Shown here: positions 1 to 8,346 of the stretch, one piece after another
Layout: each line of letters begins with the position of its first letter
How positions within the stretch are numbered: position 1 is the first letter of the stretch
Assembly (NCBI GenBank): GCA_903918045.1
Contig: CAIXCY010000082.1
Span: 127,730-166,510, forward strand
Origin: an uncultured Bacteroidia bacterium
GTDB lineage: Bacteria; Bacteroidota; Bacteroidia; Bacteroidales; Prolixibacteraceae
Reading direction: 5' to 3'
DNA: 38,781 nt
Notes under the pieces: model-generated
What the model saw: the letters and a program-made list of their open reading frames with translations, nothing else
Told to the model about the DNA's origin: nothing
Database searches by the model: none
Position numbers and translations under genes: made by a program

Positions 1-1406
1 AACTTTACAATAAAGAGTATGTGGCGAAATATGCCGAAGGGTTCGATGAGCTGAAAGTACATGTCCGGAATTATACCCCGGAATGGGCTTATGGAATAAC
101 GACTCTTAAACCGGAACTCATCCGTCAGACAGCCAGGGAGATGGCCAACGCTGCGCCTTCAGCAATCATTCATCCGGGGAGGCATACCACCTGGTACGGA
201 GATGATGTGCAGCGGTCGCGCGCAATCGCTATCTTAAATGCCTTATTGGGTACCTGGGGAAACAGGGGTGGCATATTTTTTAAGGAGGGGATTAAAATTC
301 CCGATTTTCCGCACCCACCTTATCCGAAACCCGCATGGTCGTGGCAGGATACACTCAACGGAAGGTATCCCTTTGCCAAGGAAGCAGTTACAAATACGGT
401 TATTGAGGCCTCAATTCCTGGAGAAGGAAAAAACCACGTGATTAAAGGGTGGATTGTTTCAGGGACAAACCTTATCGTTTCGATCCCGTTGAAGGAACAA
501 TTAATGAAGGCAATACACTCGCTCGATTTACTGGTTGTTGTGGATACGATGCCGATGGAGATTACGGGTTATGCCGATGTTGTTTTACCGGAATGTACCT
601 ATCTCGAGCGGCACGATGATTTACGTGCCACAGCCCATCGCGAACCAACACTCGCCCTTAGGATGCCTGCAGTAGAACCGCTCTATGAAACCAAACCGGC
701 CTGGTGGATTTCGAAGCAGATCGGTCAGCGGCTTGGTCTGGGACCGTATTATAATTATAAAGATTTTAAGGAGGTACTCGACTGGCAGCTCAAACAGGTG
801 GGATCATCACTTAATGAAATGGAGCAGATGGGTTTAAAAAAGTTTGAACGGAAGACTCCGGTATATATCACCCCCGGATCGGACTACAAATTTAAAACTG
901 CAAGCGGGAAAATACAGCTCTATTCACACGAACTCGAAGCAGCAGGCTTTGATCCGATGCCGAAGTTAACCCTTCACCCACAACCTGAAGAGGGATTTTA
1001 CCGGTTAATCTATGGTCGGGCTCCCATGCATACCTTCAGCCGCACAGCCAACAACCGGAATCTTGGAGCTTTGATGCCGGAAAACGCGGTGTGGATCAAC
1101 CCTCAGGTTGCCGAACTCTGGGGACTGAAAAAGGATCAATATGTATTTCTCAAGAACCAGGCAGGAGTGGTTTCAAATTTTTCGGTTAAAGTGCGAATCA
1201 CTGAACGGATCCGGTGGGATTCGGTTTATATCGTTCATGGATTCGGACACCATCATAAACCATTGACATACGCCTTCGGACGCGGGGTTAACGATACCGA
1301 ATTAATTTCAGATGTAAAAATCGACCCGGTAATGGGAGGCACCGGGATGCGTGGAAATTTTGTCACATTTATTAAAGACGCAGCAAAAAAGGAGGCTAAA
1401 TCATGA
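1..1406 (+). CDS. Molybdopterin oxidoreductase catalytic subunit, PsrA/PhsA-like (3' part)
   Basis: The open frame enters from the left edge (first full codon at base 3), so only about the last 467 residues are present; the signal peptide, [4Fe-4S] site and Mo ligand lie outside. What remains matches the C-terminal half of the DMSO-reductase superfamily: a segment with GRHTTWYGDD and NALLGTWGNRGG, then ADVVLPECTYLERHDD, then a dinucleotide-binding domain with YGRAPMHTFSRTANN. In polysulfide and thiosulfate reductases this subunit reduces the sulfur substrate at a periplasmic Mo-bis-MGD centre. The stop overlaps the next start (ATGA), and a ferredoxin subunit and an NrfD anchor follow, which is the standard three-subunit layout. 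The YeeE and rhodanese-like neighbours favour polysulfide or thiosulfate as substrate, but tetrathionate reductase or a sulfite dehydrogenase (SoeA-like) cannot be excluded. Confidence 0.85.
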   Translation, partial: LYNKEYVAKYAEGFDELKVHVRNYTPEWAYGITTLKPELIRQTAREMANAAPSAIIHPGRHTTWYGDDVQRSRAIAILNALLGTWGNRGGIFFKEGIKIPDFPHPPYPKPAWSWQDTLNGRYPFAKEAVTNTVIEASIPGEGKNHVIKGWIVSGTNLIVSIPLKEQLMKAIHSLDLLVVVDTMPMEITGYADVVLPECTYLERHDDLRATAHREPTLALRMPAVEPLYETKPAWWISKQIGQRLGLGPYYNYKDFKEVLDWQLKQVGSSLNEMEQMGLKKFERKTPVYITPGSDYKFKTASGKIQLYSHELEAAGFDPMPKLTLHPQPEEGFYRLIYGRAPMHTFSRTANNRNLGALMPENAVWINPQVAELWGLKKDQYVFLKNQAGVVSNFSVKVRITERIRWDSVYIVHGFGHHHKPLTYAFGRGVNDTELISDVKIDPVMGGTGMRGNFVTFIKDAAKKEAKS

Positions 1407-1936
1407 GGTACGGAATGGCTATTGATACCCGAAAATGTGTGGGCTGCAGCGACTGTGTCGTGGCTTGTCAGACAGAAAATAACGTCCCGATTGGATTTTG
1501 CCGCGACTGGGTGGTTGAAGTTGTTGATGGCACCTACCCCAATGTAAGTATTGAACTCAGGTCCGAAAGGTGCAACCATTGTGCAAACTCACCTTGCGTA
1601 AGATGCTGTCCAACAGGTGCAAGTCATTTCGAAGATGGTGGAATTGTCCTCGTAGAGCATAACAAGTGCATCGGCTGTGGCGCCTGTATTGAGGCATGCC
1701 CCTACGATGCCCGTTATTCCCATCCGGATGGTTACGTGGACAAATGCACCTTCTGCATTCACCGGGTACGCGAGGGTAATAATCCGGCCTGCGTAAGTGT
1801 GTGCCCCACAAGTTGCATGTATTTCGGGGATCTGGACGATCAGAATTCAAAAATTGTGAATGTACTGAAAAACCGGAAATTCAAGTCACTGGCTCCCGAA
1901 GCCGGCACAAAACCTCAGATATTTTACCTGGTTTAA
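1403..1936 (+). CDS. Four-cluster ferredoxin subunit of Psr/Phs-type reductase (PsrB-like)
   Basis: This 177-residue protein carries electrons between the membrane anchor and the Mo subunit. Sixteen cysteines form four [4Fe-4S] sets: C12/C15/C18/C22, C57/C60/C65/C69, C89/C92/C95/C99 and C115/C118/C130/C134, the arrangement of the PsrB/PhsB/DmsB family. No signal peptide is present, as expected for a subunit exported with its Tat-bearing catalytic partner. The ATG overlaps the stop of the upstream gene by four bases, and an AAGGAGG at 1389-1395 is an unusually good ribosome site for this genome. The length is normal for PsrB. Confidence 0.92.
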   Translation: MRYGMAIDTRKCVGCSDCVVACQTENNVPIGFCRDWVVEVVDGTYPNVSIELRSERCNHCANSPCVRCCPTGASHFEDGGIVLVEHNKCIGCGACIEACPYDARYSHPDGYVDKCTFCIHRVREGNNPACVSVCPTSCMYFGDLDDQNSKIVNVLKNRKFKSLAPEAGTKPQIFYLV

Positions 1937-1956
1937 ACCTGCAAAAAATAAAAAAA

Positions 1957-2898
1957 ATGAAAGAAGAATTATTTGCTAGCGGGCGAAACATCCCCAATAT
2001 TGACCCCTATCTGAACATCTGGCACTGGCAGATTCCCATCTACCTCTTCCTGGGCGGAGTAGCCGCCGGCATACTCTTTTTTGCCGGAGTATTTACCATT
2101 CTTGGCAAAGAGAATAAGATGTCAGCTACAGTCAAAAAGGCGCCGTTGCTGGTCCCGTTTCTGCTGATTTTTGGATTATTTATGCTTTTCCTCGATCTGA
2201 AACATAAGCTTTTTTTCTGGCAGCTCTATACTACAATTCGTCTCGAGTCACCAATGGGATGGGGTGCCTGGGTTTTGATGATCATTACACCAATTTCGAT
2301 TTTATGGTCGGCAAGTTATGTGAGGGAGGTCTTCCCAAACTGGGATTGGAAATATGATTTTCTGAAAACCTTTGAAGCCTGGCTAATAAAATACAGGTTA
2401 TGGATTGCCTGGCCTATGGCTGTTTACGCAGTGATTCTGGGAATTTATACGGGGATATTACTTTCCGCATTTAACGCACGCCCGCTTTGGAATACCTCTA
2501 TTCTGGGTCCACTCTTTTTGGTTTCCGGAATGTCAACAGCGGCAGCGGTAATCATAATGCTGAGCAAAGATCATAAAGAGCGAAAAATCATGGGGCGAAT
2601 CGACCTGCTTCTGATTGTTATCGAACTCTTTTTTATTGTCCATCTGCTTATGGGGTTTCTGGCCGGATCAGAAGCGCAGATCAATGCGGCCAACCTGTTC
2701 CTTGGAGGAAAATTCACCGCTCCGTTCTTTACGTTTGTGGTACTTCTGGGTCTGATTTTCCCTGCTCTACTGGAAATTTTCGAACTCAAAGGATATAAGG
2801 TTCCAATTTATATTCCGGCAATCCTTGTATTGCTTGGCGGTCTGATTTTCAGATTTTTGATGGTTGAAGCAGGACAACTAACCCGCTATTTGTATTAA
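1957..2898 (+). CDS. NrfD/PsrC-type quinol-interacting membrane anchor
   Basis: This 313-residue polytopic protein has about eight to nine hydrophobic segments and is the likely menaquinol-facing subunit of the complex. The N-terminus (MKEELFASGRNIPNIDPYLN) runs into IWHWQIPIYLFLGGVAAGI, a typical NrfD/PsrC first helix with a Gly-rich stretch. The open frame extends upstream to 1801, but that part overlaps the ferredoxin gene and reads as nonsense, so the ATG at 1957, 20 bases after the ferredoxin stop, was chosen. It is co-oriented with the two preceding subunits and completes a PsrABC-like complex. Its hydrophobic character and context are clear; the substrate of the complex is inferred. 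Confidence 0.9.
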   Translation: MKEELFASGRNIPNIDPYLNIWHWQIPIYLFLGGVAAGILFFAGVFTILGKENKMSATVKKAPLLVPFLLIFGLFMLFLDLKHKLFFWQLYTTIRLESPMGWGAWVLMIITPISILWSASYVREVFPNWDWKYDFLKTFEAWLIKYRLWIAWPMAVYAVILGIYTGILLSAFNARPLWNTSILGPLFLVSGMSTAAAVIIMLSKDHKERKIMGRIDLLLIVIELFFIVHLLMGFLAGSEAQINAANLFLGGKFTAPFFTFVVLLGLIFPALLEIFELKGYKVPIYIPAILVLLGGLIFRFLMVEAGQLTRYLY

Positions 2899-2909
2899 AA
2901 TATTATGTT

Positions 2910-3437
2910 ATGAAAAAAATAAAAAATGACGGAACGTATTACCTAAATCCCTATCTGGGTGGTGTAATACTTGGAACCTTTCTTTTTCTTGCATTTTACA
3001 TTTCCGGCCGGGGACTTGGAGCCAGTGGAGCCGTTAAAAACAGTGTTGCTGCCGGCGTAAACGTGATCGCACCAGAGCATGTCGCCAAATCCGCCTACTA
3101 CTCCCAATTTGCCGGAGGAGACAAGCAGCCGATGAGTAACTGGCTCGTCTTCGAAGTTCTGGGAGTTTTGGCAGGTGCATTTCTGTCCGGAATAATTTTC
3201 AACCGTTTAAAAATGAAGGTAGAACATTCACCTAAAATCACCTCCCGACGAAGACTCATTTTTGCCCTGGCCGGTGGATTGATTTTCGGATTTGGATCGC
3301 AACTGGGACGGGGTTGTACCAGTGGTGCCGCACTTAGCGGAATGGCGGTCCTCTCATTTGGCGGCTACATCACCATGATTGCAATATTCGGTACAGCCTT
3401 TTTAGCAGCATGGATCTTTCGTAAAAACTGGATTTAA
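2910..3437 (+). CDS. YeeE/YedE family sulfur transporter, half 1
   Basis: This 175-residue membrane protein has about four helices and the family motif GRGCTSGAALSG with Cys136. In the YeeE/YedE family (for example thiosulfate transporter TsuA) conserved cysteines in such Gly-rich loops line the substrate path. The protein is about half the size of a full-length YeeE, and the next gene supplies a second, dissimilar half, so the pair probably forms one transporter. It starts 11 bases after the PsrC-like gene. The substrate is inferred to be thiosulfate or another small sulfane-sulfur species. A periplasmic loop of about 50 residues (around 45-85) is longer than I would expect for the family. 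Confidence 0.88.
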   Translation: MKKIKNDGTYYLNPYLGGVILGTFLFLAFYISGRGLGASGAVKNSVAAGVNVIAPEHVAKSAYYSQFAGGDKQPMSNWLVFEVLGVLAGAFLSGIIFNRLKMKVEHSPKITSRRRLIFALAGGLIFGFGSQLGRGCTSGAALSGMAVLSFGGYITMIAIFGTAFLAAWIFRKNWI

Positions 3438-3457
3438 CCATTTCAAGCTATAAAACT

Positions 3458-4051
3458 ATGATTGGATCTATCATATCATCAGGAGTTATTTCCCCGGCAT
3501 GGGACAACTTCTTTGCCGTAATCCTTGGAATGGGTTTTGGCTTTGCCCTGGAGGCATCAGGTTTTTCTTCTTCCCGAAAGATTATTGGCACCTTCTTTGG
3601 TTATGACTTCGTGGTTGTAAAGGTTTTCTTTACCGCTGCAATAGTTGCGTCATTGGGATTGCTTTATTTCAGTTACCTGGGACTTTTAGATTTTTCGACC
3701 TTATACATTCAACCCACCTTTCTTACTTCCGCAATAGTAGGCGGTATAATTATGGGAATTGGATTTGCAATGGGCGGCTTTTGCCCTGGTACCAGCCTAT
3801 GTGCTACTGCAGTTGGCCGTCTTGATGGCCTAGTTTTTTTTGGCGGGATGTTTATCGGTGTCTTTCTGTTTTCTGAAGCTTTCCCCCTTTTCGAAAGTAT
3901 TTATAACAGTGGTTCGGAAGGGGCAAAAATGGTGAATACAGTCTTTGGCATTTCACCAGAACTGTTTACGTTCTTCCTCGTTTTGGCTGCAATTGGGATG
4001 TTCGCAGGTGCAGGTTGGGTTCAGAAGAGAGTAAAAAAGGTTGAATATTAA
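3458..4051 (+). CDS. YeeE/YedE family sulfur transporter, half 2
   Basis: This 197-residue membrane protein has about five helices. Two family signatures are visible: GFALEASGFSSSRKIIGTFF near the N-terminus and GGFCPGTSLCATAVGRLDG with Cys109 and Cys115. The motif differs from that of the preceding gene, so this is the complementary half and not a tandem duplicate. It starts 20 bases after half 1 and 12 bases before the first rhodanese-like gene, which supports a single operon. Import of a sulfur compound through the half1-half2 pair is inferred from family knowledge. Confidence 0.88.
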   Translation: MIGSIISSGVISPAWDNFFAVILGMGFGFALEASGFSSSRKIIGTFFGYDFVVVKVFFTAAIVASLGLLYFSYLGLLDFSTLYIQPTFLTSAIVGGIIMGIGFAMGGFCPGTSLCATAVGRLDGLVFFGGMFIGVFLFSEAFPLFESIYNSGSEGAKMVNTVFGISPELFTFFLVLAAIGMFAGAGWVQKRVKKVEY

Positions 4052-4063
4052 ACTACCCAAATT

Positions 4064-4687
4064 ATGGAACGAAAATATACACTACTTGCTATTTTCTTAA
4101 TTGTATTGGCTTTGGGATTGGTTATTCTTCCGAAGAAAAATGAACTTAAGGAAACCGATCCAAAGGCTCTGTTGTCTTCAGTGGTTGAAAAATCACGCTA
4201 TTTAACTGTCGACCAGATTACTCACCGGATCATCGAGAACGATCCCACCTTAATGCTGATCGACCTGCGATCGGCAGATCAGTTCAAAATCTTTTCACTG
4301 CCGGGATCACTTAATATCCTCACCGACTCATTGCTTACCAGAGCAAATATGGAACTTTTCAATCAGCCAGGAAAGGATAAAATATTGTATGGAAATGCAG
4401 ATCTCATGGCCGAAAAAGCCTGGCTTTTGTGTTCCCGATATGCGTTAAACCGAATCTACGTTATGAAAGGGGGGATGAACGAATGGTTCAACACGTTCGT
4501 TAAAGAAAAACTCCTTACCGGTACACCGTCTACTTCAGACCTGGATCTGATTAGTTTTAGAAAGGCGGCACGACAGTTTTTAATAGGTTCAGGTGAAACC
4601 GGGAATGCCTCTGCCACCACACCCGCTATAGAAAAGGTCCAGGTAATCCGCAAAGCACCAAAAGCTGCGGCCGGCGGTGGTTGTTAA
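4064..4687 (+). CDS. Membrane-anchored rhodanese-like protein without active-site Cys, C-terminal GGGC
   Basis: The protein has 207 residues. An N-terminal helix (about 7-24, RK before and KK after) predicts an inner-membrane anchor with the rest in the periplasm. Residues about 50-150 resemble a rhodanese domain: LIDLRSADQFKIFSLPGSLN, then ILYGNADL, then YVMKGGMNEW. At the position of the catalytic Cys (normally V-V-Y-C) there is Gly110 in LYGN, so ordinary sulfurtransferase chemistry is not expected. After a linker of about 50 residues rich in Ala, Thr and Lys the chain ends KAAAGGGC, with Cys207 the last residue. A free cysteine on a Gly arm recalls the SoxY GGCGG arm that carries sulfur intermediates. 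A persulfide or polysulfide carrier role serving the adjacent reductase or transporter is inference. The rhodanese assignment itself is good. Confidence 0.8.
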   Translation: MERKYTLLAIFLIVLALGLVILPKKNELKETDPKALLSSVVEKSRYLTVDQITHRIIENDPTLMLIDLRSADQFKIFSLPGSLNILTDSLLTRANMELFNQPGKDKILYGNADLMAEKAWLLCSRYALNRIYVMKGGMNEWFNTFVKEKLLTGTPSTSDLDLISFRKAARQFLIGSGETGNASATTPAIEKVQVIRKAPKAAAGGGC

Positions 4688-4798
4688 GTTATATAATCAG
4701 CGTTAAATATCAAAGATTCAGGACAATTTCCCAGGATAATAGTATTTCATTATGATAATTAGCAGGTGTTTTATAATTTAAACTCAAACACAAATCAA

Positions 4799-5389
4799 AT
4801 GAACCATTTCGTCAAAACCAATTCACTTTGGCTCAGCTTTCTTGGATTAGCAGTGATAATAGTAGTCCTTACTTTCCTGTTCAGACCATTATCGGCTCAT
4901 TATCAAACCAATGCTAAAGAGTCAATAACCCTGATGAATGACCCGACAACTGAAATTGAGCTAAAAGATCTTTCAGGAAAACAACTCATCGATATTCGTC
5001 AGGAGGAATTATATTCACAGGGGCACCCCTTAAACGCTATAAATATACCAATCCGCCAACTTCTGGACAAAGAATCCCTCCAACTATTTGACAACCTGCA
5101 AAAAAACAACAAGGAGGCGGTACTCTATGGAAATACGGAATTACAGGCTACAGCCCCGGTGTTCTTGCTCCGGCAACTGGGTTATAAAAACCTGAAACTT
5201 TTAAAAGGGGGAATCAATCCAACTAATGAATTTATACCACCTGCACCTGCCATGACCGAAGTATCAGTTGTAGACACTTCCTCCATTCATCAAAAAACTG
5301 AACAAACTCAGATAGCGCCAACAATTCAGAAGAAAGGCGAGGCGGTAATTCCGGTTCGTAAGGGAGCTTCCGCAGGCGGGGGGTGCTAA
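4799..5389 (+). CDS. Second membrane-anchored rhodanese-like protein without active-site Cys, C-terminal GGGC
   Basis: This 196-residue protein is a paralogue of the preceding gene product. It has an N-terminal anchor (LWLSFLGLAVIIVVLTFLF), a rhodanese-like segment with LIDIRQEELYSQGHPLNAIN and LKLLKGGI, and the same Cys-to-Gly change (Gly111 in LYGNTEL). A long polar linker leads to the C-terminus KGASAGGGC, with Cys196 last. A GTG at 4766 would give an 11-residue extension; the ATG at 4799 was preferred because it places the membrane helix near the start. Apart from the fold core and the tail the two paralogues are well diverged, so the retained LYGN and GGGC probably matter. Function is unknown; a sulfur-carrier role is inferred. 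Confidence 0.78.
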   Translation: MNHFVKTNSLWLSFLGLAVIIVVLTFLFRPLSAHYQTNAKESITLMNDPTTEIELKDLSGKQLIDIRQEELYSQGHPLNAINIPIRQLLDKESLQLFDNLQKNNKEAVLYGNTELQATAPVFLLRQLGYKNLKLLKGGINPTNEFIPPAPAMTEVSVVDTSSIHQKTEQTQIAPTIQKKGEAVIPVRKGASAGGGC

Positions 5390-5484
5390 TTACGTTTTTT
5401 TAGATTCTTTTTAACTTAAACAATTAGATAGGCTGAAGCATTGATACGACATATTTTTTTAAATCACTAAATTTAATTATTATT

Positions 5485-6777
5485 ATGAAGCATGTTATTG
5501 GAATTACATTTTTGATTCTTGTGATTATTGGAAGTCTCCTGCCGGAAAAAGTCCATGCCACGGATGGCTATTTTGGTGTTGGTTATGGGGCGCAGAACAA
5601 AGGTCTGGCCGGAGCCGGAACTGCATGGTACAAGAACGGACTTATAAACGGAAACCCTGCAGGTAATGTTTTTCTAGGCAAAAAATACCTTGTAGGTTTT
5701 GAGATTTTTAACCCCAACAGGGAATATACCATAACTGGTGCACCCTCCCAAATGCCCCAAACAATGGGATTGACCCCGGGAACAGTTGAAAGTGGCTCAA
5801 AAGCTTTTTTGGAACCAACCCTTGGAGCTAACTGGATGCTCAATGAAAAGAGCAGTTTCTCTGCAACACTTTTTGGAAACGGGGGGATGAATACCGATTA
5901 TAAAACCAAAACTTTTTATGACCAGGGATCAGAGACGACTGGAATTAATCTTGCCCAGATGTTTCTTGGACTAACCTATTCAAGGAAAATTGCAGAGAAG
6001 CATAGTTTGGGTGTAACTGCATTGGTAGTCTATCAGTATTTCAGTGCCACCGGACTAACAAATTTTGCCCAAATGTCTCAGTCTCCTACAAAATTAACGG
6101 GGAATGGGACCGATAACGCAACAGGTTTCGGATTCAAACTTGGTTATATGGGACAATTGGCAGATGGACTAACACTGGGTATAAATTTTCAGCCAAAGAT
6201 TGCAATGGCTAAATTCAGTAAATATGCCGGTCTTTTTGCCGGGCAGGGAAACTTTGACATTCCGTCTAACTTATCTGCAGGATTAGCCTGGGAAGCAAAT
6301 AAAAAATGGGCTATTCTGGCCGATTACAAGCGGATCAACTATAGTGGTGTTGCCTCTGTTTCAAATATATTTGACCCAATGTCAACCTCTCCGCTTGGTT
6401 CCAATAAGGGTGCAGGTTTTGGCTGGAAAGATATAAATGTGTATAAATTGGGGGTTGAATTCACCGGGAATAATGGCTGGACATTAAGAGGGGGATACTC
6501 ACATTCTGACCAACCTGTTCAAAAGACACAGACGTTGTTCAACATCCTAGCTCCTGCAGTCACAACAGATCACCTGACCGTCGGATTTTCAAAACAACTT
6601 GGGACATCAAAGAGTGCCGTTCATTTTGCACTCGTTTATGCCTTACCAGGAAGCGTAACCGGTTATAATCCTCTGGATTTTGATGCAACCCAGGCTATGG
6701 CCGGAAATATGGTTCCAAATCAAACCATTAATCTCAAAATGAATCAACTTGAGTTTGAAGTTGCTTTTACTTTTTAA
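5485..6777 (+). CDS. FadL/OmpP1-type outer-membrane channel
   Basis: This 430-residue protein has a signal peptide (about 1-25, ending VHA before TDGYFGVGYG) and a predicted beta-barrel: alternating polar/nonpolar strands, many Gly and aromatic residues, and a terminal Phe (EVAFTF). The N-terminal segment with NKGLAGAGTAWYKNG and NGNPAGNV matches the hatch region of the FadL/OmpP1/TodX family, which moves hydrophobic compounds across the outer membrane. It lies 95 bases after the second rhodanese-like gene and ends at a strong terminator, so it may be the last gene of the sulfur operon. Uptake of hydrophobic sulfur species such as polysulfide or S8 is a speculative reading; fatty acids or hydrocarbons are equally possible. 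Confidence 0.85.
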   Translation: MKHVIGITFLILVIIGSLLPEKVHATDGYFGVGYGAQNKGLAGAGTAWYKNGLINGNPAGNVFLGKKYLVGFEIFNPNREYTITGAPSQMPQTMGLTPGTVESGSKAFLEPTLGANWMLNEKSSFSATLFGNGGMNTDYKTKTFYDQGSETTGINLAQMFLGLTYSRKIAEKHSLGVTALVVYQYFSATGLTNFAQMSQSPTKLTGNGTDNATGFGFKLGYMGQLADGLTLGINFQPKIAMAKFSKYAGLFAGQGNFDIPSNLSAGLAWEANKKWAILADYKRINYSGVASVSNIFDPMSTSPLGSNKGAGFGWKDINVYKLGVEFTGNNGWTLRGGYSHSDQPVQKTQTLFNILAPAVTTDHLTVGFSKQLGTSKSAVHFALVYALPGSVTGYNPLDFDATQAMAGNMVPNQTINLKMNQLEFEVAFTF

Positions 6778-6799
6778 TTCAACAGATATGATTGTAAAA

Positions 6800-6837
6800 A
6801 GAGGTCTTTCCCCACAGAAAGACCTCTCTTTTTTTTT
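6800..6837. terminator. Bidirectional rho-independent terminator
   Basis: An 11-bp perfect stem (6800-6810 with 6817-6827, core GAGGTCTTTC/GAAAGACCTC) has a 6-base loop. A T-run follows on the + strand (6829-6837) and a shorter one on the - strand. It lies between the convergent ends of the OmpP1-like gene and crtI and would serve both. Confidence 0.92.
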
Positions 6838-6871
6838 ATCAGGAACATTATTGATAAATTGACACATTATC

Positions 6872-8344
6872 CTATTTCATCTTCTCAATCCTCTTTACCA
6901 CCAATTTTGAACTAATCATCGTTATTGGTAATCCCGTACCCGGAACGGTGGATGCACCAACATAAAAGACATTCTTGTACACTTCGTCAAAATTGGTTGG
7001 ACGAAAGGCGCCGATCTGCAGCATCTTATGTGATAATCCCAAACCGCTTCCGCGATGAAGGTTAAACTGGTTCTGCCAGTCAATTGGTGAATAGCTGGTA
7101 CGCGAGATAATCTCCGGAACAATATCCTTCCCAATACGCGCCGAAAAGTCGGCAATGATGCTGTCAACAATCTCATCCTTATCCTCCCAGCTTTTCTTAA
7201 ACCTCAGATCGGGAACCGGACAGACGAAGAACAGCGACTCACACCCTTCGGGGGCGCAGTCGGGATTATTCCGCGAAAGCACATTTACGTAATAATAGGG
7301 CTTCTGAATAGTCCCTGTCGATTGAAAGATCTTATTGGCATAATCCTTAAAGTTATCTCCAAGGTAGTAGTTGTGGTGCTCTACCTGCGGAAGCTTGCAC
7401 TTTAAACCGATATAGATCGTGAGCGGCCCCATCGTCCACTCCATCTTATCGAGTTTTGCCTCCGAGAACCGGGGGCGTTTAAATATTTTACCACGGAACG
7501 ACGCCGCATCGCTGTTCACAACAATAATATCACTTTGCCATTTCCCCCCGTTTTGGTCAACAAGAGCATCTAATTTCCTGCCATTTGCGAGGTAGTCAAC
7601 AATTTCGGTATTGTAGGTGATTTTAACATTCTCTTTCTTCAGCTCCTCAACGATTCCTTCCACGATCTTATACATCCCCCCTTCAACATTATAATACCCG
7701 TCATGTTGAAATTCGGTATAGGAGAGTAACGTGTAAACCGCCGGAGTATCGAAGGGTGTCCTTCCAAGGAAGAAAGCGACCAGTGAAATAATCTCACGGG
7801 CATCATCCGAAGAGAAATAATGGCACACCTGTTGCCAGAAATTCCGGAAAAGTACCGGTAAATGGATTGGATTAACCTTCATCAGGGTGAGCAGGTAGGA
7901 GAAAACGGAATTGTAGTTTTCCTTAATTACAATGTCGACCGTATCATCAAAAAGCGCCTTACCGTTTTTGAGGTATTTGCGCATTTTAATTTCGAAGTCA
8001 GGTTCAACGTCTTTAAACTGCTCAGCCAGCTTGTGAATATCTTTATAAAGCTTATAAGTCTTAGGACTTCTGCTGAAATTTACGGTATAAAGGGGGTCTA
8101 ACTCAACATATTTAAACGGGAGTTCAATGTTGCAATCGTTGGCAAATTCCTTGAATTCATAAGACATACTGAAGAAACTTGGGCCCATGTCGAAAGTAAA
8201 CCCATCTTTTTTCAACTGGTTAAGCCTCCCTCCTGCCTGACTGTTTTTTTCGATAATTTCAACCTGATAACCTCTTTTTGCCAACCTCAGGGCAGTAGCC
8301 AGGCCCCCGATTCCGGCGCCTACTATTAGAACACTTTTTGCCAT
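6872..8344 (-). CDS. crtI: Phytoene desaturase (CrtI family)
   Basis: This 490-residue FAD-dependent desaturase converts phytoene towards lycopene. The N-terminal dinucleotide-binding motif VLIVGAGIGGLATALRLA is followed by an acidic residue in EIIEKNSQAGGRL, and the C-terminus has the family's second flavin motif FYVGASTVPGTGLPI. Length and both motifs are typical of CrtI. It is the last gene of the carotenoid operon and starts two bases after the TPR gene. It is the only CrtI-like gene in the window, so the separate CrtD-type 3,4-desaturase found in some clusters is absent or elsewhere. A CrtD or carotenoid-isomerase role cannot be formally excluded, but with crtB in the same operon phytoene desaturase is the simplest reading. 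Confidence 0.9.
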   Translation of the reverse strand: MAKSVLIVGAGIGGLATALRLAKRGYQVEIIEKNSQAGGRLNQLKKDGFTFDMGPSFFSMSYEFKEFANDCNIELPFKYVELDPLYTVNFSRSPKTYKLYKDIHKLAEQFKDVEPDFEIKMRKYLKNGKALFDDTVDIVIKENYNSVFSYLLTLMKVNPIHLPVLFRNFWQQVCHYFSSDDAREIISLVAFFLGRTPFDTPAVYTLLSYTEFQHDGYYNVEGGMYKIVEGIVEELKKENVKITYNTEIVDYLANGRKLDALVDQNGGKWQSDIIVVNSDAASFRGKIFKRPRFSEAKLDKMEWTMGPLTIYIGLKCKLPQVEHHNYYLGDNFKDYANKIFQSTGTIQKPYYYVNVLSRNNPDCAPEGCESLFFVCPVPDLRFKKSWEDKDEIVDSIIADFSARIGKDIVPEIISRTSYSPIDWQNQFNLHRGSGLGLSHKMLQIGAFRPTNFDEVYKNVFYVGASTVPGTGLPITMISSKLVVKRIEKMK

Positions 8345-8346
8345 TT

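Noticed and set aside
1801-1956. Upstream extension of the NrfD/PsrC-like frame
   Set aside because: It overlaps the ferredoxin gene and encodes a polar stretch unlike the family; the ATG at 1957 is the better start.
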